Notes under the pieces: model-generated | Told to the model about the DNA's origin: nothing | What the model saw: the letters and a program-made list of their open reading frames with translations, nothing else | The model's database searches: none | In this document: positions 7,145 through 16,153 of the stretch, piece by piece | Layout: every line of letters begins with the position of its first letter | How positions within the stretch are numbered: position 1 is the first letter of the stretch | Position numbers and translations under genes: made by a program | DNA from: Mageeibacillus sp. UBA5734 | GTDB taxonomy: Bacteria > Bacillota > Clostridia > Saccharofermentanales > UBA5734 | NCBI GenBank assembly: GCA_002419365.1 | Contig: DIGA01000049.1 | Coordinates: 1-25,347 of the forward strand | Length of the DNA stretch: 25,347 bases | Reading direction: 5' to 3'

Positions 7145-10100
7145 TTACCCGATCCCGGCGTGGTATTCCTGCAAGGACTTGACTTTGGTTCCGGAATGCC
7201 CGTTCCGGATATAGGCGGCAATACCCCGGACGCTGGCCAGGGCGGCAGTCATCGTCGTGATGTAGGGAATCTTGGCCCGGATGGCGGCCTTGCGGATATA
7301 GGAGTCATCAAACTGGCTGAGCTTGCCGGATGCGGTATTGATCACGAGCTGGATTTCCTTGCTGGTGATGCCATCGACAATATTGGGCCGGCCTTCATGC
7401 TGCTTGAGAACCGGTTCGGCTGCCACCCCCTGGGCATTCAGGTAGTCGCAGGTACCACGGGTCGCCTTGATCCTGAAACCGAGCTCGGCGAAAATACGGG
7501 CGGCTTTCAAGGCTTCCGGCTTATCGGCATCGATGACGCTGATCAGGACCGTGCCAGCAGTCGGCAAGGTCGCCTGGGCCCCCTCCTGGGCCTTGAGGTA
7601 AGCCAGTTCAAAGGAGTCGGCCATGCCGAGCACCTCACCGGTGGAGCGCATTTCCGGTCCGAGCAGCGGATCGACTTCCGGGAACATGTTGAAGGGGAAG
7701 ACGGATTCCTTGACGCCGAAATGGGGGATCTTTTTGTGCTCCAGGGTCGCCAGGTCCGTCGGACGACCCTCGTGGGCAGCCATGATCAGCTCGGTTGCGA
7801 TCCGGGCCATCGAGATGTTGCAGACCTTGGAAACCAGTGGCACGGTGCGGGATGCACGCGGATTGGCCTCGAGGACATAGACCGTGTCGTCGGCAATCGC
7901 ATACTGCATGTTCATCAGGCCGACGACGTTCAGGGCTTTAGCGATCTGCTGGGTGTAGGTCACGATGGTCTCGATCTGTTTCGGCTCAATACTGACCGGC
8001 GGAATGACACAGGCCGAGTCGCCGGAATGGATCCCCGCCAGCTCGATATGCTCCATCACGGTCGGGACGAAAGCATCGATACCGTCACTGATCGCATCGG
8101 CTTCGCATTCCAGGGCGCTGGAGAGGAAACGGTCGATCAGGATCGGCCGGTCAGGGGTCACGCCAACGGCCGCCGCCATGTAATGGCGCAGCATGTCCTC
8201 GTCATGGACGATCTCCATGCCGCGGCCACCGAGCACGTACGAGGGGCGGACCATCAGTGGGTAGCCGAGTCGGCCGGCAATCTCCAGGGCATCGTCGATG
8301 GTGACAGCCATGCCGGATTCCGGCATCGGGATTTTCAGCTCATCCATGATCGCCCGGAAGCGGTCGCGGTCTTCCGCGAGGTCGATCGTGTCCGGAGTCG
8401 TGCCCAGGATCTTCACCCCTGCCTTTTCCAGTTCCCCGGCAATGTTCAGCGGTGTCTGGCCGCCGAACTGAGCGATCACGCCAAGGGGCTTCTCTTTTTC
8501 GTAGATGCTGAGGACGTCCTCGACGGTCAGGGGCTCGAAATAGAGCTTATCCGAAGTGTCGTAGTCCGTGGAGACGGTTTCCGGATTGCAGTTGACGATG
8601 ACCGACTCATAGCCGAGGTCGCGCAGGGCAAAGGCCGCATGGACGCAGCAATAGTCGAACTCGATGCCCTGGCCGATCCGGTTCGGGCCGCCGCCCAGGA
8701 TCATGACTTTCGGGCGGTCGCTGACAGGCGCCTGGTCCGGGGCATTGTAGGTGGAGAAATAGTAAGCCGCATTCTCGACACCGCTGACCGGCACCGCTTC
8801 CCAGCCTTCGACCACACCGAGAGCAGTGCGGCGCTGGCGGATGCCTGCTTCCGGCAGATCCAGAAGCTGAGCCAGATAGCGGTCGGCAAAGCCATCGCGT
8901 TTCGCCGCAATCAGCAACGCTTCTGGCAATTGTTTGCCTTTGTAGCTGAGGATTTGCTCCTCCAGCTGGACGAGCTCTTGCATCTGCCGCAGGAAATAAG
9001 GCTTGATGTAAGTCAGACGATACAGATCATCAATGTCGGCGCCTTTGCGCAGGGCTTCGTAAAGAATGAACTGTCGTTCGCTGGTCGGTTCGGCGAGCAG
9101 TGCGAGCAATTCCTCCAGGGATTTGCTGTTGAAATCGCGGGCGAAACCAAGGCCGTAGCGGCCGATCTCCAGCGAGCGGATCGCCTTCTGCAGGGCTTCC
9201 TTGTAGTTCTTGCCGATGCTCATGACTTCACCGACAGCCCGCATCTGGGTGCCGAGCTTGTCTTGCACGCCTTTGAATTTTTCAAAGGCCCAACGGGCGA
9301 ACTTGATCACGACATAGTCGCCGGACGGGGTGTAGCGGTCGAGGGTGCCTTCGCGCCAGTAGGGGATCTCATCCAATGTCAGGCCGGCGGCCAGCATGGC
9401 CGAGATCAGGGCGATCGGGAAACCAGTTGCTTTGGAGGCCAGCGCGGACGAACGCGAGGTGCGCGGGTTGATTTCAATGATCACGACCCGGCCGGTCTTG
9501 GGATCGTGGGCAAACTGGACATTGGTACCGCCGATGACCTCAATCGCTTCGACAACAGCATAGGCATAGCGCTGCAGGCGTTCCTGGAGTTCCTTGCTGA
9601 TCGTCAGCATCGGCGCCGAGCAGAACGAGTCTCCGGTATGGACACCGATCGCGTCGATGTTCTCGATGAAGCAGACCGTGATCATTTTGTTGTTGGCGTC
9701 ACGAACGACTTCGAGCTCGAGCTCTTCCCAGCCGAGGACGGATTCTTCGACCAGGATCTGGCCGACCATGCTGGCCTGGATGCCGCGCTGGGCGATCGTC
9801 TGCAGTTCTTCGAGGTTATAGACCAGGCCGCCGCCAGTGCCGCCCATGGTGTAGGCCGGGCGGATGACGACCGGGTAGCCGAGTTCCGCCGCGATCGCTT
9901 CGGCTTCGGGCACGGTGTAGGCCGGTTTGCTGCGCGGCATCTCGATGCCGAGCCGGGCCATGGTTTCCTTGAAAGCGATACGGTCCTCGCCGCGCTCGAT
10001 GGCATCGATCTGGACGCCGATCACCTGGACGCCATATTGCTCGAGGACGCCCTGTTGGCTGAGTTCCGAGCAGAGGTTGAGTGCTGACTGGCCGCCGAGA

Positions 10101-10366
10101 TTGGGCAGAACCGCATCCGGGCGCTCCTTGGCAATGATGTCAGTCAGCCGCGGCACATTGAGCGGCTCGATGTAGGTGACATCGGCGATCTCCGGGTCGG
10201 TCATGATGGTGGCGGGGTTGGAATTGACCAGGACGATCGAGTAGCCGAGTTTCCTCAGGGCCTTGCAGGCCTGGGTGCCGGAATAGTCGAATTCGCAGGC
10301 TTGGCCGATCACGATCGGACCGGATCCAATGATCAGGATCTTGTGGATATCGCTTCTCTTGGGCAT
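7145..10366 (-). CDS. carB: Carbamoyl-phosphate synthase large chain
   Basis: This 1073-residue chain is the synthetase subunit that makes carbamoyl phosphate from bicarbonate, ammonia and two ATP for pyrimidine and arginine synthesis. The N-terminus is the family standard MPKRSDIHKILIIGSGPIVI. Two ATP-grasp halves follow (first with RPAYTMGGTGGG, second with RPSYVLGGRGMEIV), then an MGS-like allosteric domain (about 930-1073). ATG 10366 is chosen over upstream TTG 10387 and ATG 10381 because GGAGG lies eight bases before it and homologues begin at MPKR. The small glutaminase subunit gene carA is not adjacent, which is less usual. The upstream neighbour, about 76 bp away on the same strand, is an ABC-F gene. 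No attenuator or PyrR-type leader is evident in that short gap. Confidence 0.97.
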   Translation of the reverse strand: MPKRSDIHKILIIGSGPIVIGQACEFDYSGTQACKALRKLGYSIVLVNSNPATIMTDPEIADVTYIEPLNVPRLTDIIAKERPDAVLPNLGGQSALNLCSELSQQGVLEQYGVQVIGVQIDAIERGEDRIAFKETMARLGIEMPRSKPAYTVPEAEAIAAELGYPVVIRPAYTMGGTGGGLVYNLEELQTIAQRGIQASMVGQILVEESVLGWEELELEVVRDANNKMITVCFIENIDAIGVHTGDSFCSAPMLTISKELQERLQRYAYAVVEAIEVIGGTNVQFAHDPKTGRVVIIEINPRTSRSSALASKATGFPIALISAMLAAGLTLDEIPYWREGTLDRYTPSGDYVVIKFARWAFEKFKGVQDKLGTQMRAVGEVMSIGKNYKEALQKAIRSLEIGRYGLGFARDFNSKSLEELLALLAEPTSERQFILYEALRKGADIDDLYRLTYIKPYFLRQMQELVQLEEQILSYKGKQLPEALLIAAKRDGFADRYLAQLLDLPEAGIRQRRTALGVVEGWEAVPVSGVENAAYYFSTYNAPDQAPVSDRPKVMILGGGPNRIGQGIEFDYCCVHAAFALRDLGYESVIVNCNPETVSTDYDTSDKLYFEPLTVEDVLSIYEKEKPLGVIAQFGGQTPLNIAGELEKAGVKILGTTPDTIDLAEDRDRFRAIMDELKIPMPESGMAVTIDDALEIAGRLGYPLMVRPSYVLGGRGMEIVHDEDMLRHYMAAAVGVTPDRPILIDRFLSSALECEADAISDGIDAFVPTVMEHIELAGIHSGDSACVIPPVSIEPKQIETIVTYTQQIAKALNVVGLMNMQYAIADDTVYVLEANPRASRTVPLVSKVCNISMARIATELIMAAHEGRPTDLATLEHKKIPHFGVKESVFPFNMFPEVDPLLGPEMRSTGEVLGMADSFELAYLKAQEGAQATLPTAGTVLISVIDADKPEALKAARIFAELGFRIKATRGTCDYLNAQGVAAEPVLKQHEGRPNIVDGITSKEIQLVINTASGKLSQFDDSYIRKAAIRAKIPYITTMTAALASVRGIAAYIRNGHSGTKVKSLQEYHAGIG

Positions 10367-10442
10367 GGTGATGGCCTCCATTGGCAATCAGCGTGTGCTT
10401 CTATGCAGTTGTTGGGGTTCTACCCTATCAATATACCAGAAT

Positions 10443-11996
10443 TTATAGCCGGAGCGCCCATTCCCGCGCGTCCCACGTACCGGTCACGATTCCCTCATAG
10501 AAATCCGGTTCGTGGCAGACCATCAGGATGGTCCCTTGATAGGCCTGGAGGGCCGATTTCAGGACATCTTTGGCGATGACATCGAGATGGTTGGTCGGTT
10601 CGTCGAGGATGAGCACATTATGTTTGCGGTTCATCAGCTTGCAGAAGCGCAGCTTGGCCTGCTCACCGCCGCTGAGCACGGAGACCTTGCTCTCGATGTG
10701 CTTGGTGGTCAGGCCGCACTTGGCCAGGGCTGCCCGCAGTTCGGCATTGCTCATCGAGGGGAATTCGTCGCCCAGGTTTTCCAGGCAGGTGCGCGACTTG
10801 TCGGCCACATTCTCCTGCTCGAAATAGCCGATCGACAGGTAGTCCCCCTGCTGATGCTCACCGGAAAGTGCTGGCACCAGACCGAGCAGACTTTTCAATA
10901 GAGTTGACTTGCCGATACCATTGGCGCCGACCAGGGAGATCTTCTGGCCGCGCTCCAGCTGCAAATTGATCGGCCGGCTCAAGGGCTCGGTATAGCCGAT
11001 CACCAGGTCCCGGGCTTCGAAAATGACCCGGCTGGGGGCCCGGTCTGGTTTGAAGACAAAGACCGGAACCGGACGCTCCTGGTCCAGCTCGATCGTCTCC
11101 ATCTTGTCAATTTTTTTCTGGCGGCTCATCGCCATGTTCCGGGTCGCCACCCGGGCCTTGTTGCGGGCGACAAAATCCTTGAGTTCAGCAATCTCCTTCT
11201 GCTGCCTTTCATAGGCACTCTGCCGCTGTGATTTCTGGATTTCATACACCTCCAGGAAGTGGTCATAGTCGCCGGAATAGCGGTCCAGCCGGCAATTGCT
11301 GACATGGTAGACCACATTGATCACGCTGTTCATGAAGGCGACATCATGCGAAATCAGGATGAAGGCATTCTCGTAATTGAGGAGATATTGCTTGAGCCAC
11401 GTAATGTGCTCCACATCGAGGTAGTTGGTTGGCTCGTCCAAAAGCAGGATGTCGGGCTTTTCCAGGAGCAGCTTGGCCAGAAGGACCTTGGTCCGCTGCC
11501 CGCCGCTCAAGGCTGTGACATCGGTATCGAGGCCGAAGGCGGTCAAGCCCAGGGCCCGGGCGGTCTCATCGATCTTGGCATCCATGGTGAAATAGTCGCT
11601 GTGCTCGATATCGGTCTGCAGCTCGCCCATTTCCTCCATCAGGGCCATCATGGTGTCTTCGTCTGCCTCGCCGAGCAGCAGATAGATTTCCTCCAGTCGC
11701 GCCTGCTTCTGGTTGAGGTCATCAAAGGCTTGCCGCAGGACATCACGGATCGACAACCCCGGCGTCAGGATTGCATGCTGGTCCAGATAACCAGCCTTGA
11801 CGCCCCTGGCCCAGAGAATGGTGCCCTCATCCGGATCCATGTGCGAGGTGACCATGCGCATGAAGGTCGATTTGCCCTCACCATTCGCCCCCACCAGGCC
11901 GATATGCTCACCCCGGAGCAACCGGAACGACACATCCTCAAAAATGGCCCGGTCGCCAAAGCCATGACTCAACCCTTCTACTGTCAACAAACTCAT
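10443..11996 (-). CDS. ABC-F family ATPase (YbiT/YdiF-like ribosome-associated factor)
   Basis: This 517-residue soluble protein has two ABC ATPase domains and no membrane segment. Domain 1 has Walker A GANGEGKST (36-44), LSGGQ and LLLDEPTNYLD. Then comes a charged linker of about 80 residues (RQQKEIAELKDFVARNKARV). Domain 2 has GANGIGKST, LSGGEQ and LILDEPTNHLD. ABC-F proteins bind the ribosomal E site and act in translation or, in some branches, antibiotic protection. The short linker and plain C-terminus fit the housekeeping YbiT-like group more than resistance subfamilies, but I cannot place it firmly. ATG 11996 follows AAGAGGT. It is divergent from the VOC gene across about 200 bp. Confidence 0.93.
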   Translation of the reverse strand: MSLLTVEGLSHGFGDRAIFEDVSFRLLRGEHIGLVGANGEGKSTFMRMVTSHMDPDEGTILWARGVKAGYLDQHAILTPGLSIRDVLRQAFDDLNQKQARLEEIYLLLGEADEDTMMALMEEMGELQTDIEHSDYFTMDAKIDETARALGLTAFGLDTDVTALSGGQRTKVLLAKLLLEKPDILLLDEPTNYLDVEHITWLKQYLLNYENAFILISHDVAFMNSVINVVYHVSNCRLDRYSGDYDHFLEVYEIQKSQRQSAYERQQKEIAELKDFVARNKARVATRNMAMSRQKKIDKMETIELDQERPVPVFVFKPDRAPSRVIFEARDLVIGYTEPLSRPINLQLERGQKISLVGANGIGKSTLLKSLLGLVPALSGEHQQGDYLSIGYFEQENVADKSRTCLENLGDEFPSMSNAELRAALAKCGLTTKHIESKVSVLSGGEQAKLRFCKLMNRKHNVLILDEPTNHLDVIAKDVLKSALQAYQGTILMVCHEPDFYEGIVTGTWDAREWALRL

Positions 11997-12198
11997 CTTG
12001 GATAACCTCTTGCTCGAATCACTTCAACCGATCAACGGATCCGTCTCGGATGTTTTCACTTTTGCCGAAAACTTCCGGATCATTGTAGCAGAGACGAGTG
12101 ATTTTTGCTTGATCCAAGCATGATGGATAACCAGTATCACCCGGTACTCCAACCGACTGCTCTCAGGATTAGACTGAAAAGATAGGAGGGTCAAGACT

Positions 12199-13101
12199 AT
12201 GATCCAGAAAATTATTCCTAATCTTTGGTTTAATGGCAAAGCCAGCGAAGCGGTAGATTTTTATGTCGCCGCATTTCCCGACAGCAAGATCCTGACCAAA
12301 ACTTTTTATCCGAAAAGCGCAGCCGAGGGTCTGGCTGATTTCCAGATTGATTTGGCTGGCGAAGTTTTGACGATTGAATTTGAACTGGGGCAGCAGCCTT
12401 TTGTCGCGATCAATGCCGGGCCTGAATTTTCTTTCAATCCCTCGATCTCTTTCATGGTGAATTTTGATCCAGCACGGGATGAAAAAGCGGCAACTCATCT
12501 CGAAGAGCTCTGGCAAAAATTGAGTGCGGGTGGCGATGTCCTGATGCCGCTGGACAGCTATCCATTTAGCCAGCGGTATGGCTGGGTCCAGGATCGCTAC
12601 GGTCTGACCTGGCAACTGATCCTGACGGATCCCAACGGAGAGCCCCGCCCGTTCATCATCCCCTCCCTGCTGTTCGGCGGCGACACAGTCAATCGCGCCG
12701 AGGAGGCGATCCATTTCTATGTCTCCGTTTTTGAGGACGCCAAAGAGGGTCTATTGGCGCGATACGACGAAGCCACAGGACCTGCCAAAGCAGGTTCCCT
12801 GATGTTTGGTGAATTCACGCTGGCAGGCCAGTGGTTTGCGGCGATGGATTCTGGGGTTGAGCAGGATTTTGTCTTCAACGAGGCGGTTTCCTTCCAAGTC
12901 AGCTGCCAAGACCAGGCTGAAATCGACTATTTCTGGGAGAAACTGGCCCATGATCCCATTTTCAACCAGTGTGGCTGGTGTAAAGATCAATTTGGCCTCA
13001 GCTGGCAGATCGTACCTGAGAACATGGGTGAGCTGATGGATAAGCCTGGTGCCTTTGCCAAATTGATGGAGATGAAAAAAATTGTGATCGCAGATTTCTA
13101 G
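12199..13101 (+). CDS. Two-domain PhnB-like VOC superfamily protein
   Basis: This 300-residue protein is made of two repeats of the PhnB-like (so-called 3-demethylubiquinone-9 3-methyltransferase) vicinal oxygen chelate fold. Each repeat starts with an F-G-like strand and helix (LWFNGKASEAVDFYVAAFPD near 9; LLFGGDTVNRAEEAIHFYV near 157) and ends with a W-x-D-[RQ]-[YF]-G-L-[TS]-W-Q motif (WVQDRYGLTWQ; WCKDQFGLSWQ). The methyltransferase name in databases is not experimentally based; the function is unknown and may be metal-dependent dioxygenase- or resistance-like. AGGAGGGT sits just before ATG 12199. The stop is four bases from the end of the convergent MBL gene. Confidence 0.88.
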   Translation: MIQKIIPNLWFNGKASEAVDFYVAAFPDSKILTKTFYPKSAAEGLADFQIDLAGEVLTIEFELGQQPFVAINAGPEFSFNPSISFMVNFDPARDEKAATHLEELWQKLSAGGDVLMPLDSYPFSQRYGWVQDRYGLTWQLILTDPNGEPRPFIIPSLLFGGDTVNRAEEAIHFYVSVFEDAKEGLLARYDEATGPAKAGSLMFGEFTLAGQWFAAMDSGVEQDFVFNEAVSFQVSCQDQAEIDYFWEKLAHDPIFNQCGWCKDQFGLSWQIVPENMGELMDKPGAFAKLMEMKKIVIADF

Positions 13102-13105
13102 CAGG

Positions 13106-14107
13106 CTAGCCCCGAAAGGTCCCAGGCGTGAAATCGTTGCGTGCTGCCTCGTCCCAGCGGATCGTCTCCCCATCGCTGGTGGCGACGATCGTTCCCTGCT
13201 TGTCCGTCCGATACAACTCGGCTCCTGTTGCCTGGATCCGGCTCAGCGCATGCTCACCGGGATGACCATAGTCATTGTCAGCGCCGCAGGAAATGACGAC
13301 GGAATCCGGCGCGACTTTGTTGAGCAGTGCTGTTGAATTGCTGCCATTGCTGCCATGATGGGCTGCAAAGTAGACATCCGCAGCGAGGTCCTGGTCTAGC
13401 ATGTTAAGCTCAGCATCGGCTGATGAATCTCCCATGATCACGAAGTGGGTCTGGCCAAACTCGACCCGGATTGCCAGCGAATCGTCATTTTCATCTGGAT
13501 TGCCATAAGATTCTGGCGCGATGAATGTCACAGTTGCATCACCGATGGGAAAAGACTGTCCGGCCTCTGGAACAGATTCCGGGATCGAATGATCCAGGAT
13601 GAACGTCTTGAACGACTGGTAGACACGTGTATCAGTCGTGTAGTCGGCATCAAAGACCTGACGGACAGGAAAAGCATGGAGGATACCGACCAGGCCGTTC
13701 AGATGATCGGCATCGTAATGGGAGGAAATCATCACATCGACCTGATCGATGGCCAGCTTTTTCAGGTAAGCAACCACGTATGACGAAGCCTCCCGGCCGC
13801 CGCCGTCAAAAACCATCACCTGGTTGTTGATCTGGAACAGCACAGCAGATCCTTGGCCCACGTCGAGAAAATGGACCGTCATTTCGCCTGAAACAGGCTG
13901 GGTGCGTTCTTCTGAATGTGCTAGGGATGCTTCTAACGTACCTCTCGGGGTTTCTTCGGTTAAATCATTTGATAATGAATCTGATGGATGTAACTCGACT
14001 CGCTCATACCCTGTTAGCAGGCCGGTTAGCAGACGGCTGGGGAAAATCGGTCCTGCCAGAGAAATCAAAAGGATCAGGATGATCAGGACAGGTCTTATGC
14101 GTTTCAA
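13106..14107 (-). CDS. Membrane-anchored/secreted ComEC-like metallo-beta-lactamase-fold hydrolase
   Basis: This 333-residue protein has an N-terminal hydrophobic stretch (about residues 5-23, preceded by KR). That acts as an uncleaved anchor or signal peptide, followed by a linker of about 50 residues. The rest is the MBL domain found at the C-terminus of the DNA-uptake channel ComEC: FLDVGQGSAVL (80-90), metal motif SHYDADH (129-135), GDSS (227-230) and AAHHGSNGSN (248-257). The competence channel domain is missing, so this is the stand-alone secreted form common in Bacillota; the substrate is unknown, with a nuclease or phosphodiesterase most likely. The start is TTG 14107, supported by GAGGT seven bases upstream; no ATG fits. 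Confidence 0.9.
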   Translation of the reverse strand: MKRIRPVLIILILLISLAGPIFPSRLLTGLLTGYERVELHPSDSLSNDLTEETPRGTLEASLAHSEERTQPVSGEMTVHFLDVGQGSAVLFQINNQVMVFDGGGREASSYVVAYLKKLAIDQVDVMISSHYDADHLNGLVGILHAFPVRQVFDADYTTDTRVYQSFKTFILDHSIPESVPEAGQSFPIGDATVTFIAPESYGNPDENDDSLAIRVEFGQTHFVIMGDSSADAELNMLDQDLAADVYFAAHHGSNGSNSTALLNKVAPDSVVISCGADNDYGHPGEHALSRIQATGAELYRTDKQGTIVATSDGETIRWDEAARNDFTPGTFRG

Positions 14108-14185
14108 TCAGTAACCTCGATCAATGGATGACATCATGATAACATGAGCCACTCGTCAATTGATCAAAGCGCCTTTTCGTGATAA

Positions 14186-14205
14186 CATTGTAATATCATT
14201 GTAAT
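14186..14205 (+). promoter_or_regulatory. Direct repeat CATTGTAAT x2, candidate antitoxin operator
   Basis: Two exact copies of CATTGTAAT (14186-14194 and 14197-14205) are 11 bp apart, about one helical turn, in the AT-rich region 30-50 bp before the antitoxin start. TTGTAA in the first copy and TGATTA at 14211-14216, 17 bp on, could be a -35/-10 pair. An operator for autorepression by the AbrB-like protein fits family behaviour; that is inference. Confidence 0.45.
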
Positions 14206-14236
14206 TACTTTGATTAAAATTTTTTGAGGTATTCTT

Positions 14237-14464
14237 ATGATCAAGACACTGACCAAACATGGCAATAGCTTGGCCTTGATTATCGAAAAGCCGGTTTTAG
14301 AGCTATTGGGAGTGGATCCCGAAACGCCATTCAACATTACGACGGATGGCCAGGCTCTCATTCTGACTCCTGTCAAGGACGCGGGACGTGTCGAAGCTTT
14401 CCAATCTGCATTAGCCAAAGTGAACAATCGTTATCCAAAGGCCTTGAAAACATTGGCAGAATAA
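14237..14464 (+). CDS. AbrB/MazE-like antitoxin
   Basis: This 75-residue protein begins MIKTLTKHGNSLALIIEKPV, the swapped-hairpin AbrB/MazE DNA-binding fold (about residues 1-48), followed by a charged C-terminal tail that would wrap the toxin. ATG 14237 has GAGGT six bases upstream. The Doc-type toxin gene starts three bases after its stop, the usual order and spacing of a type II toxin-antitoxin pair. It likely neutralises the toxin and represses the operon through the direct repeat upstream. Classical Doc partners are Phd proteins, so the AbrB-like partner is a variant pairing. Confidence 0.85.
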   Translation: MIKTLTKHGNSLALIIEKPVLELLGVDPETPFNITTDGQALILTPVKDAGRVEAFQSALAKVNNRYPKALKTLAE

Positions 14465-14467
14465 CCT

Positions 14468-14857
14468 ATGGAAATTGTATTCCTGAGTTTTGCAGAAGTC
14501 ATTGAAATACATCAGGATCAGATTCATCGTTACGGCGGGGAATCTGGTCTTCGTGATATGGAACTGCTAAAGTCAGCGCTGGGAATGCCCTCAGCAACTT
14601 TCGGCGGCCAATTCCTGCATACGGATATTTATGAAATGGCTGCTGCCTATCTTTTCCATCTGGTCCAAAATCATCCATTTGTCGATGGGAATAAGCGAGT
14701 CGGGGCGGTCTCTGCCTTGGTCTTTCTGCTTCTGAACGGTTATGAATTTGTAGCACCCGAGGATGAATTTGCCGAGATTGTTCTTAGTGTCGCCAGAGGG
14801 GAAATCGATAAAGCAGACGTTGCCATCTTTATACACCATTGGAGCAGACTGCCGTGA
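14468..14857 (+). CDS. doc: Doc-family (Fic fold) toxin
   Basis: This 129-residue protein has the Doc hallmarks: HQDQIHRYGGESGLRD (15-30), then SALGMPSATFGG, and the Fic motif HPFVDGNKR (69-77) with catalytic His69, Asp73, Asn75 and Arg77 all present, so it looks intact. Doc proteins phosphorylate elongation factor EF-Tu and stop translation; other Fic proteins AMPylate targets. Length matches Doc (about 126). It overlaps the next gene by four bases (GTGA), suggesting coupled translation of the acetyltransferase. Confidence 0.92.
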   Translation: MEIVFLSFAEVIEIHQDQIHRYGGESGLRDMELLKSALGMPSATFGGQFLHTDIYEMAAAYLFHLVQNHPFVDGNKRVGAVSALVFLLLNGYEFVAPEDEFAEIVLSVARGEIDKADVAIFIHHWSRLP

Positions 14858-15429
14858 TCATCAAGCAGCTAACGAGCCATGAAATCAGCGAGGTCTATCA
14901 CCATCATCTCAAGTACGACTTCCCGGACAACGAGCTTAAGCCGCTCTTTGTGATGAAGAATCTGGCCAAGCGCGATCTCTATCTCTGTTACGGCTTATTT
15001 GACAGCACAGACAACACTCTGAAGGCTTATGCCTTCCTGGCGCGTGCCCAGCGGGGCGCCAGTTTGCTGCTCGATTATTTTGCTGCTGTCGCCGATGCCC
15101 GTGGCATGGGTTATGGCAGTCAGCTCCTGCAAGGACTCTCCGGCAAAATGCCTGATACAGCTGGCATTCTGGCCGAGGTTGAGCATGTGGCCGATGGCAA
15201 GGACCCGGCCGAAAGACAGACCCGGCAACGGCGGATCGATTTCTACTGCCGCAACGGGTTTGTCCGGAGCCGCGTACACGGTGTGATTTTCGGGGTCCAC
15301 TATGACATCGTCTATTTGCCGATCCAGCATGCTGCCGACGATCCCTTCATCCAGTCTGAATTGGTGGAACTGTACCGGACGATGTTGCCGAAATTCATGT
15401 TTGAGGCCAATGTCCACCTGATTAGCTAA
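14854..15429 (+). CDS. GNAT-family N-acetyltransferase
   Basis: This 191-residue protein starts at GTG 14854, overlapping the doc stop codon; GGAG at about 14841-14844 lies nine bases before it, and the longer TTG start at 14839 has no such site. The acetyl-CoA binding motif A appears as ADARGMGYGSQLL (about residues 85-97) after strand LLLDYFAAV, and FYCRNGFVRS is the usual GNAT motif B. The substrate is unknown. It is the third gene of the toxin-antitoxin operon, but it is longer than GNAT toxins such as TacT/AtaT and may simply be a passenger. Confidence 0.85.
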   Translation: MIIKQLTSHEISEVYHHHLKYDFPDNELKPLFVMKNLAKRDLYLCYGLFDSTDNTLKAYAFLARAQRGASLLLDYFAAVADARGMGYGSQLLQGLSGKMPDTAGILAEVEHVADGKDPAERQTRQRRIDFYCRNGFVRSRVHGVIFGVHYDIVYLPIQHAADDPFIQSELVELYRTMLPKFMFEANVHLIS

Positions 15430-15442
15430 CACTTGCCAGCCA

Positions 15443-16153
15443 TCACCCGCTGATCATGCGAATGATCACTTTGTTTTCCAGAAGATGCCGGACAATCTCT
15501 GCTCTGCGCCCTGGAGTCAGGTCATCTATCTGGATCTTGATCAGCACCAATCCCGGATCTTCGGAGTCCAGCATCTGAATTTTGCTCACTGAGGCTTTGA
15601 GTGAATCGATCAGCTGGACAAGTTTCAAAATGTCATGGTCATCCCTGCGAACTTCAACAATCAGGCTGTTCTGCTCATACTGGTGCTTGCGAATGGTTGC
15701 CTGTTCGAATTTCTTGAAAATCATCAATGTGATAAAAGTGGCCGCTGTACCAATGATCGCGCCACTGTAAAAACCAATCCCGACAGCCAGTCCTATGCTG
15801 GCGACAGCCCATAGGCTGGCTGCAGTTGTCAGGCCTTTGACGGTACTGCCATCCCGGAGGATTGTACCTGCGCCCAGAAACCCAATCCCACTAATCACCG
15901 AGGCCCCCAGACGAGCCGGATCCAGAGGGGTCCGGCCAGCATACTGGTAAAAGATGTATTCGGAGGTCAACATCACCAGACACGAACCCACGCCCACTAG
16001 AATATGGGTCCGAAAACCAGCAGGCCGGCCGGAATGTTCCCGTTCGTAACCAATCAGGCCGCTGAGCAAGATCGCCAGGATAAAACGAACCACCAGAGAA
16101 AGCAGGAAAGGTCCTTCACCATCCAACAAATTAGCAGCCCAATCATCGAACAT
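15443..16153 (-). CDS. MgtC/SapB family membrane protein
   Basis: This 236-residue protein has four to five N-terminal membrane segments containing the MgtC signature (SGLIGYEREHSGRPAGFRTH, near 36-55, then GASVISGIGFLGAGTI). A C-terminal cytoplasmic ACT-like domain (about 150-236) follows. MgtC proteins are linked to low-magnesium survival and to modulation of F-type ATP synthase; which applies here is unknown. ATG 16153 is preferred to ATG 16177 because GGAGG lies just before it. It is downstream of the broken FAD oxidoreductase gene (60 bp) and convergent with the GNAT gene (13 bp, no terminator seen). Confidence 0.92.
   Translation of the reverse strand: MFDDWAANLLDGEGPFLLSLVVRFILAILLSGLIGYEREHSGRPAGFRTHILVGVGSCLVMLTSEYIFYQYAGRTPLDPARLGASVISGIGFLGAGTILRDGSTVKGLTTAASLWAVASIGLAVGIGFYSGAIIGTAATFITLMIFKKFEQATIRKHQYEQNSLIVEVRRDDHDILKLVQLIDSLKASVSKIQMLDSEDPGLVLIKIQIDDLTPGRRAEIVRHLLENKVIIRMISG

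Noticed and set aside
7160..10087. 975-codon open frame antisense to carB
   Set aside because: It lies wholly opposite the conserved carB coding sequence, has no family motifs, and is the known by-product of GC-rich RNY-type codon use.
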